DNA of 64,000 nucleotides from Pseudomonadales bacterium (GTDB lineage: Bacteria > Pseudomonadota > Gammaproteobacteria > Pseudomonadales > Azotimanducaceae): positions 62,001 to 126,000 of the forward strand of contig JAJEIQ010000080.1 in the NCBI GenBank assembly GCA_022827905.1, in the 5' to 3' direction. Below the pieces are notes generated by a model, which was not told the DNA's origin, searched no databases, and saw nothing but the letters and a program-made list of their open reading frames with translations. Shown piece by piece: positions 1 through 10,600 of this stretch. Numbering within the stretch: position 1 is the stretch's first letter; every line of letters begins with the position of its first letter. The translations under genes and the position numbers were made by a program.

Positions 1-699
1 GGCGGCGGTGCACAGGGTGCCGGCGGTGTCCACGATGTCGTCCACTAGGATGCAGGTCCGGCCCGCAACGTCGCCGATGACGTTCATCACCCGGCTTTCA
101 TTGGCTTGCGGACGGCGCTTGTCGATGATGGCGAGGTCGAGATCGTTGAGCTGCTTGGCGATGGCCCGGGCCCGCACCACGCCGCCGACATCGGGCGACA
201 CGACAATGGGGTTCTCATAGCCTTGGGCGGCGATGTGATCAACGAGCACCGGGGAGCCGTAAACGTTGTCCACCGGCATTTCAAAGTAGCCTTGAATTTG
301 ATCGGCATGCAGGTCCACCGTCAGCAGCCGGTTGATGCCGACGCCATCGAGCATGTTGGCCACCACCTTGGCGCTGATCGGCACCCGCGCCGAGCGGGGG
401 CGGCGGTCTTGACGCGCGTATCCGTAGTAGGGCACCACTGCGGTAATCCGGTGGGCGGAGGCGCGGCGGATGGCATCGGCCATGATGACCAGTTCCATGA
501 GGTTGTCGTTGGTGGGCGCGCAGGTGGATTGGAGGATGAACGCATCGCAGCCGCGCACGTTTTCGTGGACTTCAACGTTGACCTCGCCGTCGCTGAAGCG
601 GCCCACCTTGGCGCGGCCGAGATCGATGCGCAGTTCCGAAACCACCCGCTCCGCCAAGGCGGGGTTGGAACTGCCGGAGAAAATCATCATTTGCGCCAC
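1..699 (-). CDS. prs: Ribose-phosphate pyrophosphokinase (3' part cut by window edge)
   Basis: Makes PRPP from ribose 5-phosphate and ATP for purine, pyrimidine, His, Trp and NAD synthesis. The visible 233 residues contain the family hallmarks in order: [31 protein letters not shown], the HADQIQG stretch and the PRPP-binding loop [12 protein letters not shown] near the cut end. About 80 C-terminal residues lie outside the window. The GTG at 699 is chosen because AGGA stands 7 bases upstream; an ATG at 690 is an alternative. The gene follows tRNA-Gln on the same strand by only 28 bases and is probably co-transcribed with it. Confidence 0.97.
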   Translation of the reverse strand, partial: MAQMMIFSGSSNPALAERVVSELRIDLGRAKVGRFSDGEVNVEVHENVRGCDAFILQSTCAPTNDNLMELVIMADAIRRASAHRITAVVPYYGYARQDRRPRSARVPISAKVVANMLDGVGINRLLTVDLHADQIQGYFEMPVDNVYGSPVLVDHIAAQGYENPIVVSPDVGGVVRARAIAKQLNDLDLAIIDKRRPQANESRVMNVIGDVAGRTCILVDDIVDTAGTLCTAA

Positions 700-727
700 G
701 ATGTCATCCTGGTTGGGTTGCGCTAAG

Positions 728-802
728 TGGCTGGGGTGGCAGGATTCGAACCTGCGTATGCCGGGATCAAAACCCGGTGCCTTACCGCTTGGCGACACCC
801 CA
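728..802 (-). tRNA. tRNA-Gln (anticodon UUG)
   Basis: The minus strand folds into a full cloverleaf: a 7-bp acceptor stem TGGGGTG/CACCCCA, D-loop, anticodon loop with TTG, T-arm GGTTCGAATCC, discriminator G and an encoded CCA. It starts with the U1-A72 pair typical of tRNA-Gln and closely resembles the E. coli tRNA-Gln. It lies directly upstream of prs, the same arrangement seen in pseudomonads. Confidence 0.97.
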
Positions 803-842
803 GAAGAAAGCTGAAATCCCCGCCACCCTCAGCGGGGGCGCT

Positions 843-871
843 ATTGTGCGTTTGAGCACTATTGGTGTCAA
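843..871 (-). promoter_or_regulatory. Promoter of tRNA-Gln / prs
   Basis: On the minus strand there is a perfect -35 TTGACA (866-871), a 17-base spacer and a -10 CACAAT (843-848). It is followed by a GC-rich start region (GCGCCC), as is usual for stringently controlled stable-RNA promoters. The tRNA begins about 35 bases downstream. Confidence 0.7.
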
Positions 872-948
872 ACGGAACAGGCACCCGTTCGCTGTTCCTA
901 TGATAGGCTCCGCTGCTACCGGAGCGACGTACGAAGCCGCTAAGCAGG

Positions 949-2049
949 ATGGCGAATCTACCCCGCAAGGCCTTTGCGATGGTGCAGACGGGCATTGGCG
1001 AACTGACCCCCCAAGACGTGCCGATTCCCAACATTGATGACGATTCCGCCCTGTTGCGGCTGGAGGCCTGCGGCATCTGCGGCAGCGACTACGAGCATTA
1101 CGACGGCCTGCTGCGCACCCCCATGCCGGTGATCCCGGGTCACGAGCCGCTCGGCGTAATCGCCCGAATCGGGGAGCGGGCGGCGGCTCGTTGGGGCGTG
1201 GACGTCGGCGACCGCGTGGCGGTGGAGACCATGCTGGCCTGCCATCACTGCGACACATGCCTGGGCGGTGCCTATCACCTGTGCGGCAACCGCAAGATCT
1301 ACTCTTACATCCCGCTCTCCGAAGCCCCGGGGCTCTGGGGCGGCTACGCCCAGTACATGTTCCTGCACGCCAATTCGATCGTTCACAAGGTGAGTTCCGC
1401 ACTGCCCCCGGAGATTGGCGTGATGTTCAATCCTCTGGGAGCGGGATTCCGCTGGGCCGTGGAGATGCCGAACACCCGGCCCGGCGACACGGTGGTCATA
1501 CTGGGTCCCGGACAGCGGGGCCTAGCCAGTGTCGTCGCCTGCCGGGAAGTCGGTGCGGGGACCATCATCGTCACGGGGCTTGCGGTGGATGCGGAGAAGT
1601 TCAAGGTTGCCCGGGTCTTCGGCGCCGACCATTGCATCGATGTCGAGAACGAGGACGCCGTCCGGCGCGTCGCGGAAATCACCGACGGCCGCGGTGCCGA
1701 TGTGGTGGTCGATGTCAGCGCCTATGCGACCCAGCCCGTGGCCGATGCGCTCAAGATGGTGCGCGTGGGCGGCACCGTGGTGCTGGCTGGCGTGAAGGGA
1801 TTCAAGGCTGTGGAGAACTTCATTTCCGATCGGGTGGTGATGAAGGAGATCAACATTCGCGGTGCCATCGGCGTGACATCAAGCGGCTACCAGAGTGCCA
1901 TCCGGCTGATCGAGAGCGGTCGGGTGCCGGTGGAAAGGATGCATACGCACCGGTTCGACCTAGCCGATGCGGAACTCGCCATAAGGACGTTGGCTGGGCG
2001 CATTCCCGACGACCGATCGATTCACTCCTGCCTGATTCCGCCGCATTGA
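949..2049 (+). CDS. Zinc-dependent medium-chain alcohol dehydrogenase (MDR family)
   Basis: A 366-residue NAD(P)-dependent dehydrogenase of the zinc MDR superfamily; the substrate cannot be told. Catalytic zinc ligands are visible as GICGSD (Cys44) and GHE (His65-Glu66). A structural zinc site has four cysteines at about 98, 101, 104 and 112. The nucleotide-binding loop is GPGQRG (186-191). It is followed after 65 bases by a thioesterase on the same strand, so the pair could process an acyl or alcohol substrate. It reads away from prs and occupies the place where ispE stands in many gammaproteobacteria. No strong Shine-Dalgarno precedes the ATG at 949; an internal ATG at 979 is possible. Confidence 0.88.
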   Translation: MANLPRKAFAMVQTGIGELTPQDVPIPNIDDDSALLRLEACGICGSDYEHYDGLLRTPMPVIPGHEPLGVIARIGERAAARWGVDVGDRVAVETMLACHHCDTCLGGAYHLCGNRKIYSYIPLSEAPGLWGGYAQYMFLHANSIVHKVSSALPPEIGVMFNPLGAGFRWAVEMPNTRPGDTVVILGPGQRGLASVVACREVGAGTIIVTGLAVDAEKFKVARVFGADHCIDVENEDAVRRVAEITDGRGADVVVDVSAYATQPVADALKMVRVGGTVVLAGVKGFKAVENFISDRVVMKEINIRGAIGVTSSGYQSAIRLIESGRVPVERMHTHRFDLADAELAIRTLAGRIPDDRSIHSCLIPPH

Positions 2050-2114
2050 CAGCCGTGCAGGGCGGTGGTTGCCCACTGGGTCCTGCCCGAGAGAACAGAA
2101 GGAGACTTGCAGTG

Positions 2115-2555
2115 ATGGAGATTCCCTTTAACAAAAGAGTCGCCGAGGCATTCAAGACGGTGCCGAAGGGCGCCTCGGGTGGCCTCCCGGATTTCCTCGG
2201 CATCGAGATATTCGATGCCGGCCCCGGCACCATGCGGGCACGCTTGGCTGTGCGCGAGGACCTTCTGACCGGGTTTGGCAACATGCATGGCGGAGTGTTG
2301 TCTGCCTTGTGCGACCACCTGTTGGGCTGCGTCTGCTATCCCGCCATGCAAAAGGGTCAATGGGCCGCCACGACTGAGTTCAAGATCAACCTCACCGCAC
2401 CGGTCAGCGGCGGCACCGTCGAGGCCCGCGCCGAGATCCTGAACCTGACGCGCAGCCAAGCGGTGGTGCGCATCGACATGGTGAACGAGGGCCGCCCCTG
2501 CGCCATGGCCCAAGGCACGGTGACCATCCGCAACCCGCGCCAACGCCCCGGATGA
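2115..2555 (+). CDS. PaaI-family hot-dog thioesterase
   Basis: A 146-residue single hot-dog domain protein, the usual size for PaaI/YbgC-like acyl-CoA thioesterases. The motif NMHGGVLSALCDH (57-67), with the helix-starting HGG and a downstream Asp, is the family signature. An AAGGAGA at 2099-2105 supports a start at ATG 2115 or at the adjoining GTG 2112. The reading frame stays open far upstream, but that part is only the shadow of the preceding dehydrogenase. Probably co-transcribed with that dehydrogenase; its acyl substrate is unknown. It ends 5 bases from the convergent lolB. Confidence 0.85.
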   Translation: MEIPFNKRVAEAFKTVPKGASGGLPDFLGIEIFDAGPGTMRARLAVREDLLTGFGNMHGGVLSALCDHLLGCVCYPAMQKGQWAATTEFKINLTAPVSGGTVEARAEILNLTRSQAVVRIDMVNEGRPCAMAQGTVTIRNPRQRPG

Positions 2556-2560
2556 CCTCG

Positions 2561-3115
2561 CTATCGATCGGAGATGACGACCCGCACCCGGTAGCCTGGC
2601 TTGTTCGCCGTGATGCGGCGGGGTAGGGTGCCCACCGACGCTTTTCCGGCGTGGTCGAAGCGCACCTGCCAGCCGAGTTGACGGAAATCCGTGAGGCGGC
2701 CCGATGGGTCGCGGATGGCATCGACCACCGGGGCTTCGGGGGAAGGCCGCCCTTGCAGCCAGTCGAGCAGCAGGCTCAGCGGCAGGCTCCAGCCAAGTTC
2801 GGCGAACATCAGCGCTTCGGGGCTGCCTGAAGTTCGCACATTGCCCTCCGCATCGGTGATTTCGAGCCGGTCCGGGGTTCCGCGCAGGCGGGAATGGCCC
2901 TGTCCTAAAGGTCCCCAAAGGTCGATCTCGAAGCGCTCGCCGGACTGCCGCCAGACGAAGCGGGCCGACCAGGAATCGCCGCCCTCCGTCACGCCGATCG
3001 TTCCCTTAATGGAAAAATCCGTAGCTGGCGACATCGGGGGGATTGAGACGCAACCGGCCAGCAACCATAGCGCAACGAAAATCGCGTTTAGAAATAAGAG
3101 CTTGGGCGGGAACAC
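2561..3115 (-). CDS. lolB: Outer-membrane lipoprotein LolB
   Basis: LolB receives lipoproteins from the carrier LolA and inserts them in the outer membrane. The 184-residue product starts with a lipoprotein signal ending in LLAGC (Cys22), and the residue after Cys is Val, so no inner-membrane retention signal. The mature part has the LolB pattern FSIKGTIGV, then W..RFVWRQ, then DLWGPLGQG. It is divergent from hemA across 63 bases, as in E. coli and many gammaproteobacteria, which strengthens the call. The usual downstream neighbour ispE is missing. Confidence 0.88.
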   Translation of the reverse strand: MFPPKLLFLNAIFVALWLLAGCVSIPPMSPATDFSIKGTIGVTEGGDSWSARFVWRQSGERFEIDLWGPLGQGHSRLRGTPDRLEITDAEGNVRTSGSPEALMFAELGWSLPLSLLLDWLQGRPSPEAPVVDAIRDPSGRLTDFRQLGWQVRFDHAGKASVGTLPRRITANKPGYRVRVVISDR

Positions 3116-3131
3116 GAAGAAGTGACTCTGC

Positions 3132-3137
3132 TACAAT
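3132..3137 (+). promoter_or_regulatory. Putative -10 element of hemA
   Basis: TACAAT stands 41 bases before the hemA start in the narrow lolB-hemA divergent gap. No good -35 is seen at 17 bases, so only the -10 is supported. Confidence 0.35.
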
Positions 3138-3178
3138 GGGCGCCTTTCGACTTTTGCTTTGGCCACGCCCCATCCACC

Positions 3179-4432
3179 ATGGCAATTCTGGCTTACGGGC
3201 TCAACTACCGCACTGCACCCATCGAACTGCGGGAGCGGGTGGCATTCCCCGAAGATACGCTAGGTTCGGCGCTCGTGGAAGTGACGCAGGCGGTGCCGAG
3301 CGTGACCGAGGCGGCCATTCTCTCCACCTGCAACCGCACGGAGCTCTACTGCGCCATTGAGCCGGAGCGCGAGTCCGCCCTTGCCGAGTGGCTGGCGGCG
3401 CACCGCGCGGTGCCGGTGGATGAACTGCAAGGCGCCATCTACCGCTATTGGGATCAGGACGCGGCCAGCCATCTGATTCGCGTGGCGGCGGGCCTCGATT
3501 CGCAGGTGCTTGGTGAGCCGCAGATCATGGGGCAGGTGAAGTCCGCCTATGAGTTGGCGCGCAACCTTGGCGCCATGGGTTCGGAACTGAACCTGCTTTC
3601 GCAAGTGGCTCTGAATGCCGCCAAGCAGGTGCGCACGGATACCGGCATCGGCCGCAACCCGGTTTCGGTGGCCTATGCGGCCGTGACCATGGCGAAGCAA
3701 ATCTTCACCGACTTGACCCACAAACGGGCGCTGCTGCTCGGTGCCGGCGACACCATCAAGCGGGTGGCGGAGCACCTGGTCCAGCAAGGCATCGGCGGCA
3801 TGACCATCGCCAACCGAACCATCGCCAACGCCGAGTCCCTGGCTGCCCGCTTCAGCGCCGCGCCCGTGCAGTTGAGTGCCGTGCCGAAGGCGCTTTGCGA
3901 CCATGACATCGTCATCGCCTCAACCGGCAGCGCCCTGCCGGTGGTGGGCAAGGGAGCGGTGGAAGCGGCCATCCGGCAACGCCGCCACCGGCCCATCTTC
4001 ATGGTCGATATTGCCGTGCCCCGGGATATCGAACCGGAGGTTGGGGAACTGCCCGACGTGTACCTGTACAGCATCGATGACCTAAGCGCCATCGTCGAGG
4101 AAAACCGCCGTCAGCGCTTGCTGGAGGTCGATTCCGCCGAAGCCCTGATCGACCAGGGGGCGCAGCGCTTCGTCACCGAGCGTCGGGTGCGCCAAGGCCA
4201 GCGCATGCTGCGGCAGTTCCGCGAGAACGCGGAGGACGTGCAGTCCGCTGAACTGGAAAAAGCGCTCAAGAGCCTGCGCAACGGCGCGCCCGCGGAAGCG
4301 GTGCTCGCCCGACTGGGTGAAGGCCTGACCCGCAAGCTCATCCATCAACCCACGGTCGCCTTGCGCACCGCTAGCGCGGAAGGGCGGATGGATCTGCTGG
4401 AGGCCTTCAAGTCGGTTTACGGGCTTGACTGA
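3179..4432 (+). CDS. hemA: Glutamyl-tRNA reductase
   Basis: Reduces Glu-tRNA(Glu) to glutamate-1-semialdehyde, the first committed step of C5-pathway tetrapyrrole synthesis. The 417 residues begin with the family start MAILAYGLNYRTAP, carry the catalytic Cys51 in STCNRTE, the substrate region GLDSQVLGEPQI, an NADPH-binding domain with LLGAGDT, and a C-terminal dimerisation domain. The frame stays open upstream to 3122, but the conserved N-terminus fixes the start at 3179 although no Shine-Dalgarno is visible. It is followed by prfA after 8 bases, the classic hemA-prfA-prmC operon. Confidence 0.96.
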   Translation: MAILAYGLNYRTAPIELRERVAFPEDTLGSALVEVTQAVPSVTEAAILSTCNRTELYCAIEPERESALAEWLAAHRAVPVDELQGAIYRYWDQDAASHLIRVAAGLDSQVLGEPQIMGQVKSAYELARNLGAMGSELNLLSQVALNAAKQVRTDTGIGRNPVSVAYAAVTMAKQIFTDLTHKRALLLGAGDTIKRVAEHLVQQGIGGMTIANRTIANAESLAARFSAAPVQLSAVPKALCDHDIVIASTGSALPVVGKGAVEAAIRQRRHRPIFMVDIAVPRDIEPEVGELPDVYLYSIDDLSAIVEENRRQRLLEVDSAEALIDQGAQRFVTERRVRQGQRMLRQFRENAEDVQSAELEKALKSLRNGAPAEAVLARLGEGLTRKLIHQPTVALRTASAEGRMDLLEAFKSVYGLD

Positions 4433-4440
4433 CTTGACCC

Positions 4441-5532
4441 ATGCCGCTGTCGCCTTCAGTGAGAGCCAAGCTCGCCGACCTCGGGGAACGATTTGAGGAG
4501 GTCGGCGCGCTGCTGTCCGATGCCGAAGTGCTCGCCGACCGCCGCCGGTTCGAGGCGCTGTCGCGGGAGTTCGGCGAACTTGCGCCAGTCACCGAGAACT
4601 TCGAGCGCTTCAAGCGGCTGGAGCGCGAACTCGAGGAGTCGGAAGCCCTGGTCCGCGACGGCGACGCGGAGTTGCGCGAACTGGCCCAAGAGGAAACCGC
4701 TGCTCTAGGCCAAGAGATTGCCGCCGCCGAGTCGGCCCTGCGCGCGTTGATGCTGCCGAAGGACCCCAACGACGCGGCCAACGTCTTCTTGGAAATCCGT
4801 GCCGGCACCGGCGGTGATGAGGCGGCCATCTTTTCCGGCGACCTCTTCCGCATGTACAGCAAGTACGCCGAAGGGCAGGGCTGGCGGCTGGAGGTGCTCA
4901 GCAGCCGGCCTGGGGAGCACGGCGGCTACAAGGAAATCATCAGCCGCATCGAAGGCGGCAACGTATACAGCCGCTTGAAGTTCGAGTCCGGTGCCCACCG
5001 GGTGCAGCGGGTGCCGGAGACGGAGTCCCAAGGCCGCATCCACACATCGGCCTGCACCGTCGCCATCTTGCCCGAAGCCGCCAGCATCGACAGCGTGGAC
5101 ATCGACAAGGGTGACCTGCGCATCGACACCTACCGGGCCTCCGGCGCCGGCGGGCAGCATGTGAACAAGACCGACTCGGCAGTGCGCCTGACCCATTTGC
5201 CGACCGGCATCGTGGTCGAATGCCAGGATGAACGCTCGCAGCACAAGAACAAGGCCCGGGCCATGGCCCTGCTGCAGGCCAAGCTGCTCGATGCGGCGCG
5301 CACCAAGCAGCAGAGCGAGCAGGCCGAGTCGCGGCGCACGTTGGTGGGTTCGGGCGACCGTTCCGAGCGCATACGCACCTACAACTTCCCCCAAGGGCGG
5401 GTCACGGACCACCGCATCAACCTCACGCTCTACCAGCTCGGCGATCTGCTGGAGGGGGCGCTGGATCCCATCGTGCAGCCGTTGGTGCAGGAGCACCAGG
5501 CCGACCTGCTGGCCAGCTTGGGCGATTCTTGA
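4441..5532 (+). CDS. prfA: Peptide chain release factor 1
   Basis: Recognises UAA and UAG and triggers peptide release. The 363-residue product has the normal length and domain order: an N-terminal helical domain, the codon-recognition tripeptide as PET (192-194) and the catalytic GGQ (237-239) in [15 protein letters not shown]. The Gln of GGQ is the methylation target of PrmC, encoded next. The stop codon overlaps the start of prmC (TTGA), so the two are translationally coupled. Confidence 0.97.
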   Translation: MPLSPSVRAKLADLGERFEEVGALLSDAEVLADRRRFEALSREFGELAPVTENFERFKRLERELEESEALVRDGDAELRELAQEETAALGQEIAAAESALRALMLPKDPNDAANVFLEIRAGTGGDEAAIFSGDLFRMYSKYAEGQGWRLEVLSSRPGEHGGYKEIISRIEGGNVYSRLKFESGAHRVQRVPETESQGRIHTSACTVAILPEAASIDSVDIDKGDLRIDTYRASGAGGQHVNKTDSAVRLTHLPTGIVVECQDERSQHKNKARAMALLQAKLLDAARTKQQSEQAESRRTLVGSGDRSERIRTYNFPQGRVTDHRINLTLYQLGDLLEGALDPIVQPLVQEHQADLLASLGDS

Positions 5533-6353
5533 GCGGGGCCTCGGCAACCCTCGGCCAGTGGCTGGCGGAGAACGGCGACCTCGACCGGCTCGACCGGGAG
5601 CTGGTGGCGTCCCGGGCGCTCAAGCTGACCCGAGCCCAGGTCATCGCCCGCCCGGATTCCCCGCTTTCACCTAGCCAGCGGCAAAGCCTTGACCAACTTG
5701 CGGCGCGACGCCGCCGGGAGCCCTGGGCCTACATCACCGGCGAAAAGGAGTTCTTCGGCTTGCGGCTGGCGGTCGGCCCCGAGGTATTGGTGCCGAGGCC
5801 GGAGACGGAACGGCTCGTCGAACTGGTCGTCGAGCGCGCCCCCCAAGGGGGTCAGGTGCTTGACCTCGGCACCGGCAGCGGCTGCATCGCCGTTGCCGTG
5901 AAGACCCACCGACCAGACCTGTGCGTCACCGCGACGGACGTATCCCTAGCAGCACTGGAAGTCGCACGGCGCAATGCCCAATGCCACGCAGTGGACATTG
6001 AGTTCCGCCAAAGCGACTGGTTCAGCGCCTTGGCGGGGCGTTTCGATTGGATTGCCTGCAATCCACCCTACGTTGCCGACGCCGACCCGGCGCTGAACGA
6101 CCTGCGCGCCGAACCAAGCATCGCCTTGGTGGGCGGACCGCAGGGACTTGCCGCCATCAACGCCGTCATCAAGGGAAGCGGGGCGCATCTGGCTAGTGGC
6201 GGCACGTTGGCCTTGGAGCACGGCCACGACCAAGGCGAAGCCGTGCGTCGGCAACTCGCCGACTGCGGATTCGCGGCAGTCGAGACCCACGAGGACTTGG
6301 CCGGACACCCAAGAGTTAGCCTCGGCCGAGTGTTGGCGGGTGGCCAAGGTTAG
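5529..6353 (+). CDS. prmC: Release factor glutamine methyltransferase
   Basis: SAM-dependent N5-methyltransferase that modifies the GGQ glutamine of RF1 and RF2. In 274 residues it shows the SAM-binding motif DLGTGSG (112-118) and the glutamine-specific NPPY (178-181). It starts with TTG at 5529 overlapping the prfA stop, a rare but plausible start because any later start would cut into the N-terminal RF-binding domain. It ends the hemA-prfA-prmC operon. Confidence 0.94.
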   Translation: MSGASATLGQWLAENGDLDRLDRELVASRALKLTRAQVIARPDSPLSPSQRQSLDQLAARRRREPWAYITGEKEFFGLRLAVGPEVLVPRPETERLVELVVERAPQGGQVLDLGTGSGCIAVAVKTHRPDLCVTATDVSLAALEVARRNAQCHAVDIEFRQSDWFSALAGRFDWIACNPPYVADADPALNDLRAEPSIALVGGPQGLAAINAVIKGSGAHLASGGTLALEHGHDQGEAVRRQLADCGFAAVETHEDLAGHPRVSLGRVLAGGQG

Positions 6354-6458
6354 GCAGACGGAACACGAACAACAGCGTAGAATTTGCTCACGAGGGTTGG
6401 GTACGCAAGCAGACGGCAGACGGGTCGAACCCACACGTAAAGAAGCTGGAAGCGCTCC

Positions 6459-7631
6459 ATGTCCATGATCCGACGCAATCTCGGGTCCATCGCCGTCCTG
6501 GTCGGCGGCGTGGCACTTGCCCTGTTGATTGCCGCAATTGGTCCGAGAACGCAGCCGATATCCCAGGCGTTGCAGCCGGTCGCCGTGCGCACGATGCCGG
6601 CCTCCAAGCAAACCGTGCGCATGCGGGTTACCGCGCACGGTGAGGTTCTTCCGAAGGCCGAAAGCAGCCTAGTGGCGGAGGTGGCCGGCCGAGTCATCGC
6701 CGTGTCGCCGGCTATGGTGTCCGGTGGCTTTTTCGGCAAGGGCGAGGTTTTGGTGGAGATCGAGCGCATCGATTACGAAGCCGCACTCGAACAAGCCCGC
6801 GCCCACTTGGCCTCGATCGGCAGCGAAGCGTTCAATGCGGGGACGGAGTATCGGCGCCTGAGAAAACTGGCGGAGCGCGAATCCGTGAGCGAATCCAGTC
6901 TTGACAGTGCGCGCAATCGCTTGGCCATCGCCCGCGCTTCGCTACGGGAGGCCAAGGCCCGGGTGGCCCGCGCCGAGCGCGACCTCGAACGGACCCGGCT
7001 GATCGCCCCATACGATGGCCGAGTTCGCACCGAGCGGGTGGATGCGGGCCAGTTCGTCAATCGGGGCGAAGCGGTTGCCACGCTGTATTCGATAGACTTC
7101 GCGGAAGTTCGCTTGCCCGTGCACGACGACGACCTCGCGTTCCTGCCGCTGTCTCTCGCAAGACAGGATCACGACAAGGCGCCGATGCCGAAAGCGATTC
7201 TGAAGGCCCGGTTCTCCGGCGCCCAACGAACCTGGGAGGCGCGGGTGGTGCGCACGGAAGGCGAACTGGATCCGCGTACCCGGATGGTCAACCTGATCGC
7301 CCAGGTGAAGGCGCCCTATGACCAGTCCGACGATGTACCGCCGCTGACCGTGGGTCTGTTCGTCGAAGCGGAAATCGAAGGCGAAGCCGTCGAGGATGTC
7401 GTGGTCGTTCCAAGATCGGCTTTGCAGGGGGGGAATCGCTTGTACGTCGTGGGAGCGGACAATCGCCTGGTCTTCCGCGACGTGGAGGTGATCCGCATCG
7501 CCGACGAGGCGGCATACATCGGCAATGGCATCGAAGACGGCGAGACGATCTGTCTTTCCGCCATCGACAGTCCGGTTGAGGGGCAGTCCGTCCGTCCCAT
7601 AGGCCGGGACACCCATCCGGCTTCTCAATGA
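6459..7631 (+). CDS. RND efflux periplasmic adaptor (membrane fusion protein)
   Basis: A 390-residue HlyD/AcrA-type adaptor that links an inner-membrane RND pump to the outer membrane. It has an N-terminal membrane anchor (about residues 10-28), a lipoyl half-motif before and after a coiled-coil hairpin of about 110 residues rich in Ala, Arg and Glu, the second lipoyl half with LIAPYDGRV, and a beta-barrel domain. The stop overlaps the ATG of the permease (ATGA), so the two are co-translated. A -10-like TAGAAT lies at 6378-6383. No TolC-like outer-membrane gene is nearby. Confidence 0.88.
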   Translation: MSMIRRNLGSIAVLVGGVALALLIAAIGPRTQPISQALQPVAVRTMPASKQTVRMRVTAHGEVLPKAESSLVAEVAGRVIAVSPAMVSGGFFGKGEVLVEIERIDYEAALEQARAHLASIGSEAFNAGTEYRRLRKLAERESVSESSLDSARNRLAIARASLREAKARVARAERDLERTRLIAPYDGRVRTERVDAGQFVNRGEAVATLYSIDFAEVRLPVHDDDLAFLPLSLARQDHDKAPMPKAILKARFSGAQRTWEARVVRTEGELDPRTRMVNLIAQVKAPYDQSDDVPPLTVGLFVEAEIEGEAVEDVVVVPRSALQGGNRLYVVGADNRLVFRDVEVIRIADEAAYIGNGIEDGETICLSAIDSPVEGQSVRPIGRDTHPASQ

Positions 7632-10600
7632 AGCGGATGATCGCTTGGTTCGCCACCAACCCGGTGGCGGCCAATCTGCTCATGGGATTCGCAGTGATTG
7701 CGGGGCTGGCCGCGCTGCTCCGCATTCCAGTGAAGATGTACCCCGACGTTGAAGTCCCCATCATCAGCGTCAGCGTGCCCTACTTGGGCGCTGCGCCCGA
7801 AGAGGTCGAGACCGGCGTCTGCGCGAGGATCGAAGAGCGCCTGGAAGGCATTACCGGGGTGAAGGAGTTGAACTCGATTGCCAGCGAAGGGCATTGCACG
7901 ACCAACGTGGAACTGTTCTTCGATGCGGACAACGCCCGGGTCCTGGACGAGGTTCAGAATCAGGTCAACGCCATCGACACGTTTCCCGAGGAAACCGAAA
8001 AACCGATCGTCAGGTTCCTGGAGCTGACGACGGTTGTGGTGGAAGTCGCGGTTACCGGCCCGACCGAGGAGCGGGCGCTCAAGGAACTTGGGGAGCGAGT
8101 CCGAAACGACATTCTCGCGCTGCCGGGCATCACCCACGCTGATCTCGCCAACGTGCGGCCCTACGAGATATCCGTGGAGGTCTCCCAGCAGTCGCTCTTG
8201 CGCAATGGGCTGACCTTCGACGAGGTGGCGGCGGCGGTGCGCAAGCGATCCCTCGACCTGCCTGGTGGCTCGATCAAGTCCCGCTTTGATGAAGTGCTGC
8301 TGCGGGCTCAGGGCCAAGCTTACTGGGGAAGCGAACTGGAAAAACTGGTGGTGACCACCCGCACCGACGGCACCAGGGTACTGCTCGGTGAGGTTGCGCG
8401 CGTTGTGGACGGCTTCGAGGATACCGGCCAGACACTCAGTTTTGACGGGAAGCCAGCCGCACTGGTTCAGGTTGCCCGGGTCGGTAACCAGGATCTCCGG
8501 CACATCAGCGAAACGGTGCGCCAGTTCGTCGACCAGTCCGCTTCCAGGTACCCGGAAGGCGTTGAGCTGACGCTCTGGAACGACGAGTCCGTGTTGGTCA
8601 CCGATCGGCTGAGCACCTTGGTTGATAGTGGATTCCAAGGGCTGTTGCTGGTTCTGATTTTGCTGGCCCTGTTTCTGCGGCCCCACTTGGCGATCTGGGT
8701 GGCCGCGGGCATTCCCATCGCCTTTCTCGGCGCCATCTTCCTGATTTACTGGTTCGGCTTTTCCATTGATGCCATCTCCGTCATCGGCTTCATCCTGGCG
8801 CTGGGGATGCTAGTGGACGATGCCGTGGTGGTGGGCGAGGGCGTCTATGTCGCCCATCGGCGGGGCGCCGGGCAGCTCGCCGGCGCTATTGAGGGCGCGC
8901 AGCACGTGCTGGTCCCGGTCACATTCGGGGTGTTGACCACGATGGCAGCGTTTACGCCGCTGTTGTTCAGCGTCGGTGCCGTCGGGGAGATCATGGCGAT
9001 TGTGGCAGCCACGGTGATTTTCTGCCTCGTGTTTTCGTTGATCGAGTGCCAGATGGTGCTGCCGGCGCATCTCGGCCATAGCGGGCAACGCATGCCGTTG
9101 GGCGATTTCGGGATGACCTTGCTGATCACGCTGGTCGTTGCCGCCGTTGCGTTTGCGCCGGATGGACGATCGGCCGTTGCCTTGGCATTAGGCGCCGCGT
9201 CGGTCGTCTATGCAGGCCATCTCAATGGCATGCTCGCCAGACTGGGCGTCCGGTTCACTCGACTGCAACTGAAGTTCGAGGCCGGTCTCGAGTCGTTCAT
9301 CGAGACCCGCTTTCGGAGTCTCGTCCGCCGTGTCCTGAGCGCCCGGCGCCTCACTCTGGCCGTGGCCGTGGCCGCATTGGCATCCGCAGCGGGCATCGTT
9401 GCCGGCGGGCACCTGCCCTTTACGTTCATGATGCCGGTTCTGGGCGACCGTGTGGCCGCCAAACTGACCATGCCGGCCGGGATCGGCGTCGGCGTCACCG
9501 ATGAAGCCATTGCCCAATTGTCCGCATCGGCACGCAGCGTGCAGGGGCAACTGGCGGACGAATCCGGCGACTCACCGGTTCTTCACGTCATGGTTGCCCG
9601 GGGGGGCCATCCGTCAACCGGAAGCACGGTCGGCGGCCTGCGCCAGGAATCGGGGACCCATCTGGGCGAAGTCGTCATGCAATTGAGTCCGAGCGAAAGC
9701 CGAGAGTTGACGACCCAACAGATCGCCGACCTCTGGCGTCAAGCCAATGGACCCATAGAGGAAGCGATCGAGCTGAGCTTTGACACCGAAAGAGTCCAGA
9801 CCAGCAACGACATCGACATTCGGCTGACGGCAGAGGATATGGACGCCCTGAGGGCAGCGGCAGCGGGCATTCGCGCGGGTCTGGCCGAGTATCCGGGCGT
9901 TTATGAGATCACCGATTCGTTTCGCGCGGGCAAGGAGGAGCTGCAGTTATCGGTTTCGCCTGCGGGAGAAGCCTTGGGCATCACGCTGTCCGATCTCGGG
10001 CGCCAGGTGCGCCAAGCCTTCTACGGCGAGGAGGCGCAACGTGTCCAGCGCGGGCGGGAGGATGTCCGCGTCATGGTGCGGTTCACGGAGCAGGAGCGCC
10101 ACTCTTTGGAGTCCCTTTATTCCCTGCGCATTCGCACTGCGGACGGCGGCGCGGTGCCGTTTCGAACCGTTGCGGAAGTGGAGAGCGGCCGCGGACTTGC
10201 CGCCATCACGCGCACCGGCGGCAACCGGTCGGTCAATGTGAGGGCCAAGGTCGATCCAACCCGAACCTCGGCCGGCGCGGTGCTCGCGGAGTTGGATACC
10301 GGGTTCCTCCCAGACAGGATCTCCGCCTATCCCGGCATGACATACTCACTGGAGACCGCGCAACGGCAACGCGAAGTGGGCGATAGGCTGGTGCCGATGT
10401 TCCTGCTGGCTCTGTTCGTCATATTCGCCCTGTTGGCCATACCGCTGCACTCCTATGCGCAGCCGCTGATCATCTTGGCCACGCTTCCGTTCGCTTTCAT
10501 GGGCGCGGTTTGGGGACATCTGCTGATGAAGGGCTTCGGTAATGTCCTCGGTCTATCCATGCCGTCGATATTCGGTGGGGTGGCGGCGTCGGGCGTCGTG

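Noticed and set aside
1191-2114. Long in-frame upstream extension of the thioesterase
   Set aside because: It lies entirely inside the dehydrogenase in another frame, is Arg/Gly-rich as shadows in GC-rich DNA are, and a good Shine-Dalgarno supports the start at 2115 or 2112.
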